From an uncultured Prevotella sp. (GTDB lineage Bacteria; Bacteroidota; Bacteroidia; Bacteroidales; Bacteroidaceae), in contig UQFS01000012.1 in assembly GCA_900540375.1 (NCBI GenBank), positions 24,597-88,596 on the forward strand: a stretch of DNA of 64,000 nt, written 5' to 3'. The position numbers were made by a program, and so were the translations under genes. Of this stretch, positions 17,815 to 26,814 are shown piece after piece. The notes beneath the pieces were generated by a model. That model did not search any database. It worked only from the letters and a program-made list of their open reading frames with translations, and had not been told where the DNA came from. How positions within the stretch are numbered: position 1 is the first letter of the stretch; the number at the start of each line of letters is the position of its first letter.

Positions 17815-18412
17815 TGACGGGCGTGTTGACTTGGGCATTCTTCAGTACGATGTCGGTGGTGTCGCCGTTTTTCTCGACCATGCGCACGCCACGCACCATC
17901 GACGCCTTCATGTCGAAGTAGACCGTGATGGTGTTGAACATCTGTCGCATGGGATTTTTTTTCGGCTTTAATATCGCTTTCCAGTTATTACCGGAACCCT
18001 GTAGTGTGACGTTGAAGTCGCGGTTGTTAGACACGCAGGTGCCCAGCACGCTGCTCATCATGATGCGCGTGATCTCCTTGAACATCTTGCTCTGCGCCAC
18101 GTTGATCTTGTTGCTGCCTTTCGTATTCTTCAGCCATACGGTCTGCCCGTTGAGGATGAAGATATACTGATAAGGCGTGGTGTATTCCCACCGCAGCTTG
18201 TCGGGACGGCTGTAGTACATCTTTCCGTGTGACACCATCTTGCTCTTGAGCATCTTCAACTGCTTGGTCTGTACGAAATCGCAGGTCAGTGTGCTCATGT
18301 GCGCTGCCACTTGGTTGATGCGCTGCCGCACCTGAGCCTCGGTGTAGTTCTGACTCCATGCTGCTGTCAGCCCGCAGACGAGGAGCAGCATCATAAGAAT
18401 GATCTTTCTCAT
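17789..18412 (-). CDS. LolA-like outer-membrane lipoprotein carrier
   Basis: 207 residues with a signal peptide (MRKIILMMLLLVCGLTAAWSQ). The mature protein follows the LolA pattern: CDFVQTKQLKMLKS, then GKMYYSRPDKLRWEY, and long antiparallel strands forming a half-barrel. A LolA-family gene is a regular part of aryl-polyene clusters and is thought to shuttle the polyene lipid across the periplasm. It is probably not the housekeeping LolA, since it is embedded in this biosynthetic operon. Confidence 0.83.
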   Translation of the reverse strand: MRKIILMMLLLVCGLTAAWSQNYTEAQVRQRINQVAAHMSTLTCDFVQTKQLKMLKSKMVSHGKMYYSRPDKLRWEYTTPYQYIFILNGQTVWLKNTKGSNKINVAQSKMFKEITRIMMSSVLGTCVSNNRDFNVTLQGSGNNWKAILKPKKNPMRQMFNTITVYFDMKASMVRGVRMVEKNGDTTDIVLKNAQVNTPVNAKVFSLH

Positions 18413-18478
18413 ATATATATCTTTATATTTTTATAGACTTATCTTTTTTGTATCCTTATATAAACACGTCATCTCTGT

Positions 18479-18841
18479 CTATCTCACCGCTACAAGACTG
18501 CAACCGACCATGATGAGCAGTACGCCCAACCATTGCGTGAGGGACACACTTTCATGGAAGAAGACGATGGCGGCGATCATGCCGAAGACATAGCTCAGCG
18601 AGATCATCGGATAGGCGATGCTCAGTGGGAAGGTCTTGACCATGTACATCCACAGCAGGGAGGCAGCCAGGAAACAGAGACCACACAGGGCGAACGGCCA
18701 GTTGACGAGCAGCTTGCCCCAGAAGCGCCATGTCCACGAGAAAGTACCCATGCGCGCCAAGGCCACCTTCAGGAAAACCTGGCCGGCTGCCAACAAGATG
18801 CTCTGCACGAGAGCGAGGGGGAGTATCTTCCACATAGTCAT
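18479..18841 (-). CDS. EamA/SMR-like small multidrug-type membrane protein
   Basis: 120 residues with four predicted transmembrane segments: LALVQSILLAAGQVFLKVAL, WPFALCGLCFLAASLLWMYM, IAYPMISLSYVFGMIAAIVF and LTQWLGVLLIMVGCSLVAV. Length and layout match half-size drug/metabolite transporters such as the ArnE/SMR group, which act as dimers. The gene starts 6 bases after the ketosynthase stop. In this operon, which has no MMPL exporter, it could flip the glycosyl/acyl polyene lipid; that is inference only. Confidence 0.75.
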   Translation of the reverse strand: MTMWKILPLALVQSILLAAGQVFLKVALARMGTFSWTWRFWGKLLVNWPFALCGLCFLAASLLWMYMVKTFPLSIAYPMISLSYVFGMIAAIVFFHESVSLTQWLGVLLIMVGCSLVAVR

Positions 18842-18847
18842 GAGCGT

Positions 18848-20650
18848 TTACGATGTGTGCGATGGCTGGTGGGCTATGGTAAGCACCTCTGCCACGCTGC
18901 GCACGTCGGGTTCTGCCTTGGCTCCTAACTGCTGCATGAGGCTGGAGAACAGCGGCGTGGTCTCGTCGTGGCTGCCGACGAGTACCGAGCGACAGCGGCC
19001 GAGACGCAGCAACAGGCGTGCCTGATAGCGTGCCCAGTCGAGCGAGCGATCGCCCTGCGTGAAGGTGGTGTTGAAACCGTGGTCGCGGAGATGGATGGCG
19101 ACGGTACTTCCGAGGGTGTTGTGCGTGCTCTGCATGAAGAGGGTAGGGCTGAGGCTCTCCTCGCCCTCGGTGAGTTGTTGCAAGAGTTGTTCGCTGGCGT
19201 CGAGACTGCCCCACGTCGTGGCGGTGACGATGGCGTCGGGCTGAGCGATGTCTGCCTGTTGCAGGGTTTGCAGCGAAGTGAGCATTGTGCTCTTCATCAG
19301 CTTGCCCATGCGGCGCGTCTCCATCGGGCGCACAAACTGCCTGAGGTCTTTGAGGGCTTCCACGCTGCTGTTTTCCACATGCGCCGCTACCACGATGTCG
19401 TCGTCGGACAGCAGCGTTTCGTCGCGCGTCTCGGTTGGCCGGTCCGTGAAGAGCAGTGCCGTGTCGTTGCCGCCGAAGCCGAAGACATTGACCAGCACGC
19501 CGTGGGCGGGGGTGCGGAGCGTATGGCCTAAAGGCGTGATGCCGCCGTCTATGGCTTGTGAAAATCCTACGTTGCCGGGAACAAAGCCGTGGCAGAGCGC
19601 CATCACGGCCACCACGGCGGAGAGTCCGCCTGCTGCGCTCGTCGTGTGACCGGTGTAGCCTTTCGTGCTCGACACCAGGGGCAGATCATCTCCAAAGACG
19701 GCCTTCAAGGCTTCGCTCTCACTGGCGTCATTGTTCGGTGTACCCGTACCGTGGGCGTGAATCCACTGGATGTCCTTAGTGCCGACGCCTGCCATGTCCA
19801 TCGCCTCGCGCATAGCCAGCTGTGCACCGGTGTCTTCCGGTGATGAGGCCGTCTGATGATAGGCATCGCAAGTGTTGGCGTAGCCACTGAGCCAAGCCTT
19901 TACCTCTTTATGTTCCTTGCGTGCGTCGTCCTCGCGTTGCAGCACGACGTAACCGGCACCCTCGCCAAGATTCAGTCCCGCCCGCGTGTTGTCGAAGGGG
20001 CGGCACGGCTGATGGTCGAGGATCATCAGGGCGTTGAAGCCGTTGAGATGGAAGCGTGAGAGGGCTTCAGTACCGCCGCAGACCACCATGTCGGCGTCGC
20101 CGGCACGCAGCATGTCGGCACCGAGAAGAATCGCATTGGCGGCAGACGAACAGGCAGTGGACAGCGTGGTGTAGTCGGTGAACAGTCCGAAGTGCTCTGC
20201 TATGTCCTTTGTGCATGTGCCACCATCGTGATGGAGCAAGCAGGGAAGGGCTTTGCCTGAGTCACGCATCTCGGCAAAGTACGCCTCGGTGATGTCCATT
20301 CCGCCGACCGTGGTACCCGATATGAGCACCACACGGCGGCGGGGAGCATTGTCGTCGGTGCTGTTTTCCTGCTTTGAGAGGCGTGCCTCGGCAAGTGCTT
20401 CCTTCACGGCCATCATGCCGAGCAGCGCTGTACGGCTTACCTCCTGCTGTGTCGGGATGGCGAGGGTGCGCTTCATCTCGTCGTTGCTCATCTTCACTTC
20501 GCCGACCGGGAGTTCCGTGTGCGTGGTCTGTAGATAGCGCACGGTACCGATCCCCGACTGTTCGTCGAGGAGCGAGGCGAGGGTCTCGTGCTGGTCGCGG
20601 CCGATTGCCGAGACGATGCCGATGCCGGTGACTACGATAGGGCGCTGCAT
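18848..20650 (-). CDS. Ketosynthase with fused chain-length-factor-like domain, copy 2
   Basis: 600 residues. Residues 1-395 are a complete FabF-type ketosynthase: LSTACSSAAN with Cys167, IHAHGTGTPNND, and SSTKGYTGHTTSAAGG with the Lys/His pair. Residues about 405-590 are a second, shorter thiolase-fold segment (METRRMGKLMK, then SPTLFMQSTHNTLGSTVAI), matching the Ketoacyl-synt_2 family usually annotated as chain length factor. That segment lacks the Cys-His-His set. In other aryl-polyene clusters KS and CLF are separate genes; here one polypeptide carries both. It should carry out decarboxylative Claisen condensations on ACP-bound chains. Its ATG overlaps the stop of the ACP gene (TAATG). 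Confidence 0.87.
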   Translation of the reverse strand: MQRPIVVTGIGIVSAIGRDQHETLASLLDEQSGIGTVRYLQTTHTELPVGEVKMSNDEMKRTLAIPTQQEVSRTALLGMMAVKEALAEARLSKQENSTDDNAPRRRVVLISGTTVGGMDITEAYFAEMRDSGKALPCLLHHDGGTCTKDIAEHFGLFTDYTTLSTACSSAANAILLGADMLRAGDADMVVCGGTEALSRFHLNGFNALMILDHQPCRPFDNTRAGLNLGEGAGYVVLQREDDARKEHKEVKAWLSGYANTCDAYHQTASSPEDTGAQLAMREAMDMAGVGTKDIQWIHAHGTGTPNNDASESEALKAVFGDDLPLVSSTKGYTGHTTSAAGGLSAVVAVMALCHGFVPGNVGFSQAIDGGITPLGHTLRTPAHGVLVNVFGFGGNDTALLFTDRPTETRDETLLSDDDIVVAAHVENSSVEALKDLRQFVRPMETRRMGKLMKSTMLTSLQTLQQADIAQPDAIVTATTWGSLDASEQLLQQLTEGEESLSPTLFMQSTHNTLGSTVAIHLRDHGFNTTFTQGDRSLDWARYQARLLLRLGRCRSVLVGSHDETTPLFSSLMQQLGAKAEPDVRSVAEVLTIAHQPSHTS

Positions 20651-20907
20651 TATTTCTTGCGGTTCTTGGCGACATAGTCCGCCATGGTCTGTATGCTCTT
20701 GAAGATTTCCTTGCCTTCAGCAGCGCTGGACAGACGGATGCCATAGTGTTTCTCCATCAGTACGATGAGTTCCAGCGCGTCGATGGAGTCGAGTCCGAGA
20801 CCCTCGCCGAAGAGGGGAGCCTCGTCGTCGATGTCGTCGGGAGTTATATCCTCAAGGTTCAAAGCCTCGATGATGTATTGCTTGAGTTCTGTATTTAAAT
20901 CAGCCAT
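20650..20907 (-). CDS. Acyl carrier protein
   Basis: 85 residues, acidic, with the phosphopantetheine site GLDSIDALEL (Ser41). The family length is normal apart from a slightly long loop before the last helix. It is translationally coupled to the downstream KS gene and separated from the upstream KS gene by a 167-base gap holding short repeats. It is one of two ACPs in the operon and probably carries the growing polyene chain. Confidence 0.9.
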   Translation of the reverse strand: MADLNTELKQYIIEALNLEDITPDDIDDEAPLFGEGLGLDSIDALELIVLMEKHYGIRLSSAAEGKEIFKSIQTMADYVAKNRKK

Positions 20908-21025
20908 AATAGGAATGTTGAATGTTCAGTGTTGAATGATGAATGATTCTGAATGACGAAAGTTCAGTGTTGAATGTTGAATTCTTCTAATGTCGAATGT
21001 TCAATGTTGATTGTTGAATGGAGTG
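20908..21025. repeat. GAATGTTGAATG-type repeat array within the polyene operon
   Basis: The gap between the ACP and KS genes is filled with variants of GAATGTTGAATGTTCAGTGT, including GTTGAATGATGAATG and TTCAGTGTTGAATG. It is of the same family as 1252-1290 and 32228-32338. It interrupts an otherwise tightly packed operon. Confidence 0.7.
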
Positions 21026-21074
21026 GCGGACTATAACGAAGTGAGCTATGATTCCGATAAACAGAGAAGCCTGA

Positions 21075-22811
21075 CTATGTCCGGTGCAAGAGTTGCATCT
21101 TTGCAAAATAGTTCTCGTCGTTTTCCGCATCCACCCAGCCCGTCAGCAAGTATTTGGATGGGAGCCGCTCGGCACAGACTTGGACGAGACGCTGCAGCTC
21201 GGACTCGTTGTAACGGGGCAGATAGATGAACGTCGTCTCGGCGTGAAGCTGGTGACGGATGGCGATCTCGCCCGTGACAATATTCGGCAGGGTGTAGATG
21301 AAACGCTCGGGACTGGGATAGAAGTCTTCGGGCGTGGCGATCGTGCGGAGGTAGTTGCGGTCCGCGACAACCGAACCGTGGCGGCCGAAGAGCACGACGG
21401 CACAATCTGATGTTGCCGCTTCTCCCTTGTCCGCATCCGCTTTCAGCAGCATCTCTGAGGCAAGGAAGCCTACGCGCGACAGCATATCCATCTTGTAGAA
21501 CCGTGGATAGTTGCCCACCTCGTTCTTGTAGAGTTCAGTCAACAGAGCCTTTCCGGTTGTCTGGCAAGGCCGCTCGTGATCGTCTACAGCGACGCGAGTG
21601 GGCGTGATCTCTACCTGATGGAGACTCTCGACTTTTGCCAGCATGCTTTCAGAGGAGGTTTCCGACGGTAAAACAGTGGTTTCACGCGTCGTGCCTGCCA
21701 CCGAATCTTTGTCAAACCACACCGCAGCGTTGGAACCACCGAAGCCGGATAGCATCTTGATGAACGCTTTCTTCTGCGTCGGCAGTGGCGCCGTGGTGAC
21801 CCGGATGGGCGCAGACACGCCCCGCTCGCTGTAGCCGAGTGTTGTTGGGATGACGCTCTGGTCGAGAGCCGCCATCATCAGCGCGGACTCCAAAACGCCG
21901 CAGGCGCCCATCGTGTGACCGAAATAAGCCTTCAAGCCCACCACCGGCACGCTCTCCAGTCCGGCACGCTCGATGGCTACGCTTTCCATCTGGTCGTTGA
22001 ATAATGTCGCCGTGCCATGTGCACTGACACAGGCCAGCCGCTGAGCGTCGTGACCTTGCAGGATGCTCTCCAAGGCGCGCCAGGCGCCCTCGGCTTTCGG
22101 AGAGGGAGAAGTGAGGTGATAAGCGTCGTTGGCCATCGCACCCGCTTCGAGTCGCCAGCGTGTGGTGGTGCTTTCATTGCGTCGCAGGATGATCGTCGCC
22201 GCGGCCTCGCCGAGGTTCAAGCCCGTGCGCTCGATGTCGAAGGGGCGGCAGCGGTGGTCCGACATCGCCTTGAGTGCTTGGAAGCCGCTGACGATGAAAG
22301 CACTCTGCACTTCCGCTCCGCAGACGATGACGCTTTCGCACTCGCCCGCCTGCAACAGCCGCGAGGCAACGAACAAAGCCGAAAGACCGGAGATGCACGC
22401 ATTGTCGACAACGAGCGGATGACCGTCGAGACCGAGCTGACCATCCAGCATATCTGCACTTGCCGACGGCGGTAGGGCCACATCATCGTCGATCGGACTG
22501 ATGGTCAGAGCCTCGACATTGCCCTTCGTGGTACTGAGTACGAGGCGCGTCCGGCACCGGTCGATGTCCGGTGTCTCGCCTAATGCTTGCCTGATAGAGG
22601 CCAGTGCGAGCGAGACAAAGCGCGGTTGTCCCGGCAACATCCAGCGTCGCGCCTGCTCATCACTGAACAGTGCGGCCTGGAAAGCGTAGGGCAATCCCCA
22701 GCGTCCGCTCCAAAGACGGACGGCAGAGTCGCCGCGCAGCACGGCAGCCAGATTCGCCGCTGTGGTCTCGCCCAACGGCGAGAGGATGTTTGTCGACAGG
22801 ATTTCGATCAT
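21075..22811 (-). CDS. Ketosynthase with fused chain-length-factor-like domain, copy 1
   Basis: About 578 residues from MIEILSTNIL, whose ATG overlaps the thioesterase stop (ATGA). Residues 1-370 are a ketosynthase with DNACISG (Cys139), VSAHGTATLFND and LKAYFGHTMGACG, so the Cys-His-His set is kept. Residues about 415-578 form a second short domain (PRFYKMDMLSRVGFLASEM, DCAVVLFGRHGSV, then PERFIYTLPNIVTGEIAIR) similar to the Ketoacyl-synt_2/CLF family and without a catalytic Cys. Sequence and spacing differ enough from the copy at 18848-20650 that this is an old duplication or a parallel fusion. It presumably works with the other KS on chain elongation or initiation. Confidence 0.85.
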   Translation of the reverse strand: MIEILSTNILSPLGETTAANLAAVLRGDSAVRLWSGRWGLPYAFQAALFSDEQARRWMLPGQPRFVSLALASIRQALGETPDIDRCRTRLVLSTTKGNVEALTISPIDDDVALPPSASADMLDGQLGLDGHPLVVDNACISGLSALFVASRLLQAGECESVIVCGAEVQSAFIVSGFQALKAMSDHRCRPFDIERTGLNLGEAAATIILRRNESTTTRWRLEAGAMANDAYHLTSPSPKAEGAWRALESILQGHDAQRLACVSAHGTATLFNDQMESVAIERAGLESVPVVGLKAYFGHTMGACGVLESALMMAALDQSVIPTTLGYSERGVSAPIRVTTAPLPTQKKAFIKMLSGFGGSNAAVWFDKDSVAGTTRETTVLPSETSSESMLAKVESLHQVEITPTRVAVDDHERPCQTTGKALLTELYKNEVGNYPRFYKMDMLSRVGFLASEMLLKADADKGEAATSDCAVVLFGRHGSVVADRNYLRTIATPEDFYPSPERFIYTLPNIVTGEIAIRHQLHAETTFIYLPRYNESELQRLVQVCAERLPSKYLLTGWVDAENDENYFAKMQLLHRT

Positions 22812-23254
22812 TCCGCAAATACTCCCCATTGCTTCTGCCATTCCTGATAGAACTCAGGACGATACAGAATGATTTGATAATCAGTGTCGATAAATGCCTG
22901 CACGGAGTGACCCGTGGCCATGAGATCACCGGTCTCGGTATTGTAGATCTCATAGTCGAAGATGACCTTCGCGGCGATCGTGGGACGGTAGATGATGTCG
23001 ATGCGTGGCTTGCTGCCATAGCGCAGCGGCTTGTGGTAACGGATCGTCTCCTCCACAATCGGCGCATAGCAATGGTGGTGGAAATAGTTCATATAGTCAA
23101 GTCCGTATTTCGCACCGAAGGCCTCACGCGCGTCTTCGAGATAGAGCGCGTAGGAACCGTGCCACACCACATTCATCGAGTCCACCTCACTGAAGCGGAT
23201 GTCGAAGGTCTTCGACGCCCTGAGCTCCTTGAGCCCTTTAAGTGTTTCTTTCAT
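22808..23254 (-). CDS. 4-hydroxybenzoyl-CoA-type hotdog thioesterase
   Basis: 148 residues. The motif DSMNVVWHGSYALYLEDARE is the 4HBT active-site helix region, with a short N-terminal lead. It probably releases or edits the acyl-ACP product of the polyene pathway, as the thioesterases of aryl-polyene clusters do. It overlaps the next KS gene by 4 bases. A motif TTATATAATAAGGTGT lies just before its start codon and is shared with other sites in the window. Confidence 0.83.
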   Translation of the reverse strand: MKETLKGLKELRASKTFDIRFSEVDSMNVVWHGSYALYLEDAREAFGAKYGLDYMNYFHHHCYAPIVEETIRYHKPLRYGSKPRIDIIYRPTIAAKVIFDYEIYNTETGDLMATGHSVQAFIDTDYQIILYRPEFYQEWQKQWGVFAE

Positions 23255-23354
23255 TTATCTACACCTTATTATATAAATAAGCATTTCCGCTGTATCATCC
23301 TGCATTTTTCTGTCATAGCGAAAAGCTTCTGTTGGCAGTTTTAACGAAGCCTGC

Positions 23355-23819
23355 TTACTGTTCCTTGACCGCCAGTTTGATCTGCGCTGTTGCCAGCGTC
23401 TCTCCCTCGCAAGTGATTTCCGCATTGGCGAGTGTCATGCCGAGAAGTTGCTGCACCACGGTCACGGTAGTCCGGAATTGCTGTCCGACACGCGGATGGC
23501 CGTTTACCTTCATCTTTCTCACGGCACCGATCACGCCAATCTGCACGCCTGTATTGAGGATATATTTATTGTAGTATCCGATGCGTACGGCACAGGTCTG
23601 GGCAATGTTCTCTATCATGCCCGTCGTGCGCAAGGCTTCACCGTCAACGAAGAGGTTGTCGGGGCATATCAATGTTTCCGTGACCGTAGTGGTCTCGTCG
23701 AACTGTGTCAGCGTGCCGACCATGACAAAGGGCTCCTGTTGCGGCAACAGCGTATGCACGTCGATGTTGCGCAACACGGTCTCCGTGGGATGAGAATAGT
23801 CTGTCGAGTCTGTATTCAT
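23355..23819 (-). CDS. ApeP-like hotdog dehydratase
   Basis: 154 residues. LLPQQEPFVMVGTLTQFDE and MIENIAQTCAV match the ApeP/FabZ-like dehydratases of aryl-polyene clusters, in which the usual FabZ HFP motif is replaced by the LLPQ.PPF-type segment. It should act as a 3-hydroxyacyl-ACP dehydratase in each elongation round. With the FabZ-like gene at 16974-17360 the operon has two different dehydratases. Confidence 0.8.
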   Translation of the reverse strand: MNTDSTDYSHPTETVLRNIDVHTLLPQQEPFVMVGTLTQFDETTTVTETLICPDNLFVDGEALRTTGMIENIAQTCAVRIGYYNKYILNTGVQIGVIGAVRKMKVNGHPRVGQQFRTTVTVVQQLLGMTLANAEITCEGETLATAQIKLAVKEQ

Positions 23820-23864
23820 CAGTATTTTGTCGTTTCTTGATGATGACCTTTGGGTGAGAAGAGC

Positions 23865-24794
23865 TTAATGCCGGTCTTCTTTCCAAAAGTCAAAGTAGTT
23901 GTACCACTGTGCGGGATAGCGGTGGAGCAGATGGTCGAGCTCTGCGGCATAGGCGTCGGCGAGCTGCCGGATCTGTTGCTTGCGCGGAGCCTGGCGGTCG
24001 TAGTCGAGCGGGGTGACGTAAGCCGTATATCCATGCAGACTCGTCTTCATCACGTTGACGGCAATGACGGAAAGGCCACGCATTGCCGGAACGGCAAACG
24101 GACCTTGCGGCAGGTCGGCTGTTTGGCCCAACAGCGATACTGTGACCGTGCGCGGAGAGCCGAAGACGCGGTCGGCGGCAATGCTGACGATCTCACCCGA
24201 GGACAGCGCGCGGTCAATGGCAAAGAGGTGACTCATGTCGTTGCTCGTCGGTATCATGTGGATGTTGGTGGCCTCGAAGACCTGCTGCCGGCCGGCCATC
24301 ACCGTGCTCTTCTCGCCGCCGTAGACGAGTGCGTTGAAAGGCTTGCGGTCAGAGACCAGCTCATAGCCCGCCATCTCGAAGCATCCGATGTGTGCGCTGA
24401 GCATGACGAAACCCTCTGGGCGCGCGGCTAACTGTTTGAAAGCGTCGTAGCCTTCGACCTTCAGCCCGAGGCGCTTGCCGGCATAGAGCGCAAACTTGTC
24501 AATGACCACTTGCGAGAAGTAGACATGGTTGACATAAGTCTGCCACACTGCCCGCAGCCTGCCCGCATGCCAGCGACGACGGAAATAGCGGTAGGCACAA
24601 TGGGCACCGGGGGAGAAGACCAGGCAAAACGGAACCACAAAGACCGCCGCAAAGGCGTACCAGATCGTCACCGGACTGTGGCGCAGAACCACGATGAGCC
24701 ACCGAAGCATGCGTTCCGTGCCGAAGGTGTAGCCCTTCCACTGCTGTGTCGCCGCGTCGTCTTTTGCCTTCTTCTGCATTCTGCTGCGCTCCAC
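23865..24794 (-). CDS. LpxL/HtrB-type lysophospholipid acyltransferase
   Basis: 309 residues with an N-terminal membrane segment (TIWYAFAAVFVVPFCLVF). SAHIGCFEMAG carries the His...Glu acyltransferase motif of the lipid A lauroyl-transferase family, and the C-terminus has AQWYNYFDFW, also typical. In this operon it probably transfers an acyl or polyene chain from ACP to a lipid acceptor on the inner membrane, rather than acting on lipid A. It lies between the ACP and ApeP-like genes. Confidence 0.83.
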   Translation of the reverse strand: MERSRMQKKAKDDAATQQWKGYTFGTERMLRWLIVVLRHSPVTIWYAFAAVFVVPFCLVFSPGAHCAYRYFRRRWHAGRLRAVWQTYVNHVYFSQVVIDKFALYAGKRLGLKVEGYDAFKQLAARPEGFVMLSAHIGCFEMAGYELVSDRKPFNALVYGGEKSTVMAGRQQVFEATNIHMIPTSNDMSHLFAIDRALSSGEIVSIAADRVFGSPRTVTVSLLGQTADLPQGPFAVPAMRGLSVIAVNVMKTSLHGYTAYVTPLDYDRQAPRKQQIRQLADAYAAELDHLLHRYPAQWYNYFDFWKEDRH

Positions 24795-24805
24795 GCTATG
24801 CTTTC

Positions 24806-25048
24806 TTATTCCACTTTCCTCTCGATGTAGTCGCAGAAGTCTTTCAGCGTAACGACACCTTTCATCTCTTCGGGTTTGATCTTAAAGCCAAAGTTCTTCT
24901 CCACGATGACGACGATGTCGACAAAGTCAAGGCTGTCGATACCGAGATCGTCCTTGAGTTTAGCCCCCGGCCTGATTTTCTCCTCGTCGATTTCCAGTTC
25001 GTCGACCATGAAGTTTCTTACTTTCTCTTCTATTTCTTTTCTTTCCAT
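24806..25048 (-). CDS. Acyl carrier protein
   Basis: 80 residues from MERKEIEEKV; the longer upstream reading overlaps the methyltransferase gene and is not ACP-like. The phosphopantetheine site is DDLGIDSLDFVD (Ser39), and the helix pattern and acidity are normal. It is the second ACP of the operon, placed between the methyltransferase and acyltransferase genes, and may serve the starter or transfer step. Confidence 0.9.
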   Translation of the reverse strand: MERKEIEEKVRNFMVDELEIDEEKIRPGAKLKDDLGIDSLDFVDIVVIVEKNFGFKIKPEEMKGVVTLKDFCDYIERKVE

Positions 25049-25061
25049 AAATGATTGAATA

Positions 25062-26174
25062 TTATTTCTTTTTGGGTTGTCTGACCACGATGATCGAGTG
25101 GCCTTGTCCGAGATGATCATGGATGGTTTCTATTTCCAGTCCGGCGTCGTGGATACATTGCTCCATGTCCTCGGTGTTGTACATCTTAGAATTGCCGTTG
25201 GCGAGGGCGGTGAAGTAGAGCGATGTGAGCGTCAGACACAGCGTGGTGGGCTCGTATTTCTGGCGGTCCCACAGCGTCTCCATGATGTAGATACGTGTCT
25301 GGGACTTCATCGCCTTGGCGGCACGGCGCAGGATGCTGACGATCTGCGGCATGCTGAAGCAGTCGAGAAACTGACTCATCCAGATAGCGTCAGGGCCGTC
25401 GTCCGTCAAGGGAAACGCCTGTTGCTCATCGAGCAAGTCGATAGGATAGCCCGTGATACGCTCATTGCCGCGGTGCCCTTGGATGTTACCCTGCATCAGC
25501 CTGATCTGTTGTGGCAGGTCGAGGACGGTGACGCGGGCCTCCGGACTATGGTCTACACAGCGCAGCGCCCACTTGCCCGTGTTGCCGCCGACATCGTAGA
25601 GCGTGCGCACGTGGTGCTCGTCGAAGACAATCCGCAGGGCATCGGGGAACGAGGAATCGCTGTAGAAATGGTCAAAGCCAAACCAACTCTTCTGCACCTC
25701 AGTGGGCAGTGACGACAAGCCCTCGTAGATGGTAGGCCACGATCCGAAGCGGCGCAGGCCCTCAGGCTTACCGTTGCGGAGCGACTCTTCTAAGCGGAAC
25801 CACCCTTCATAGTTCACGTCGTGGTTGAAATCGAGGTTTACACGTGTAGCCGGATCATTGAGCAGAAACCATCCCGTCTTCGAGATCGTATAGCGATCGT
25901 TGTCGGGATTGACGAGCACGGTACCGATGGACAGCGAAGCTTCTAACAGGCACTTCACGGCATAGTCGCTCAGATGGGTCTTCTCCACGATCTCCTGACG
26001 TGTGAGTCCTTGTTCACTGTCGCGCAAGAGGTCGAGGATGCCGGACTTCACCATCAGTCGCGATGCCTGAAAAATAGCCGGTCCCCAAGCGATGAACTCG
26101 GCCAGTCTTTGTGCCTCGCGGGCACTGAGATGCTCACGGGTATATCTTTCTTTTAAACTGTCAGACAGATGCAT
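25062..26174 (-). CDS. SAM-dependent O-methyltransferase (dimerisation-domain type)
   Basis: 370 residues. An N-terminal winged-helix region (about 25-110: AEFIAWGPAIFQASRLMVKSG and GLTRQEIVEKTHLSDYAVKCLL) precedes a class I SAM fold with motif I DVGGNTGKWAL, VTVLDLPQQI and the C-terminal GHSIIVVRQ strand. This is the layout of small-molecule O-methyltransferases that modify aromatic or polyketide hydroxyls. In aryl polyenes a methyltransferase decorates the head group; if the same holds here the product has a methylatable hydroxyl. The start is followed by a normal reading frame with no competing ATG. Confidence 0.83.
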   Translation of the reverse strand: MHLSDSLKERYTREHLSAREAQRLAEFIAWGPAIFQASRLMVKSGILDLLRDSEQGLTRQEIVEKTHLSDYAVKCLLEASLSIGTVLVNPDNDRYTISKTGWFLLNDPATRVNLDFNHDVNYEGWFRLEESLRNGKPEGLRRFGSWPTIYEGLSSLPTEVQKSWFGFDHFYSDSSFPDALRIVFDEHHVRTLYDVGGNTGKWALRCVDHSPEARVTVLDLPQQIRLMQGNIQGHRGNERITGYPIDLLDEQQAFPLTDDGPDAIWMSQFLDCFSMPQIVSILRRAAKAMKSQTRIYIMETLWDRQKYEPTTLCLTLTSLYFTALANGNSKMYNTEDMEQCIHDAGLEIETIHDHLGQGHSIIVVRQPKKK

Positions 26175-26271
26175 AGGGTGATATTCTATGATGTGGTGTT
26201 ACGAATATTGTTTGTCGGGCATTGAAGTATGGATTGTCAGGCGTTGAATCCAGTGGGCCTTCGTATCGCCG

Positions 26272-26799
26272 TCATCTGCTCACCCCGTCGAGAATCATCT
26301 TGCCCATGCGTCGCCCGGCGTTTTGGAAGCCGTCGCCCCACAGATTGCTCATCGAGCCGAAGACACCGCCGCGCCCCAAGACAAAGAATTCGTAGACTTG
26401 TTTTCCACTCTTTGTCTCCTTGACATAGCACTTCACGGTACAATTGCCTTTCTTGCTCATATTGACAGGTTGCAGGACAAGCGTGTAGGTACAGTCGCTG
26501 TCGCTGCAGAGAATCATCTGTTGGCTCATCAGCTTAGAGTTGGCTCCCGCCACCATGTCAAGGATACGTGGCTTGAGCTGACTTTCCAGCTCATAGTCAG
26601 CGTCGTATTCCGGTTGCTCGGCTTGGCGGAATTCCAGCCATTCTTTGGGTTTCATGCCTTCGATGGTCAACTGTGTCCAGTCCATTGTCCAATGGATGCG
26701 GTGCTGTCCTTTCAGGATGCTGAGCCCGATGTTGGGCTTTGCAAGTGCCAGCGTGCTGCATAAGAGCAACAGCTGCATGACAAATAACAATCGCTTCAT
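26272..26799 (-). CDS. Exported protein of unknown function in the polyene operon
   Basis: 175 residues with a signal peptide (MKRLLFVMQLLLLCSTLALA). The mature part begins GLSILKGQHRIHWTMDWTQ, contains four cysteines, and has strands ending in GKQVYEFFVLGRGGVFGS and a Gly-rich helix. I do not recognise the family. It lies between KS and methyltransferase genes on the same strand with short gaps, so a periplasmic or surface role linked to the product is likely. Confidence 0.7.
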   Translation of the reverse strand: MKRLLFVMQLLLLCSTLALAKPNIGLSILKGQHRIHWTMDWTQLTIEGMKPKEWLEFRQAEQPEYDADYELESQLKPRILDMVAGANSKLMSQQMILCSDSDCTYTLVLQPVNMSKKGNCTVKCYVKETKSGKQVYEFFVLGRGGVFGSMSNLWGDGFQNAGRRMGKMILDGVSR

Positions 26800-26814
26800 A
26801 TTCTTTCCTTTTTA

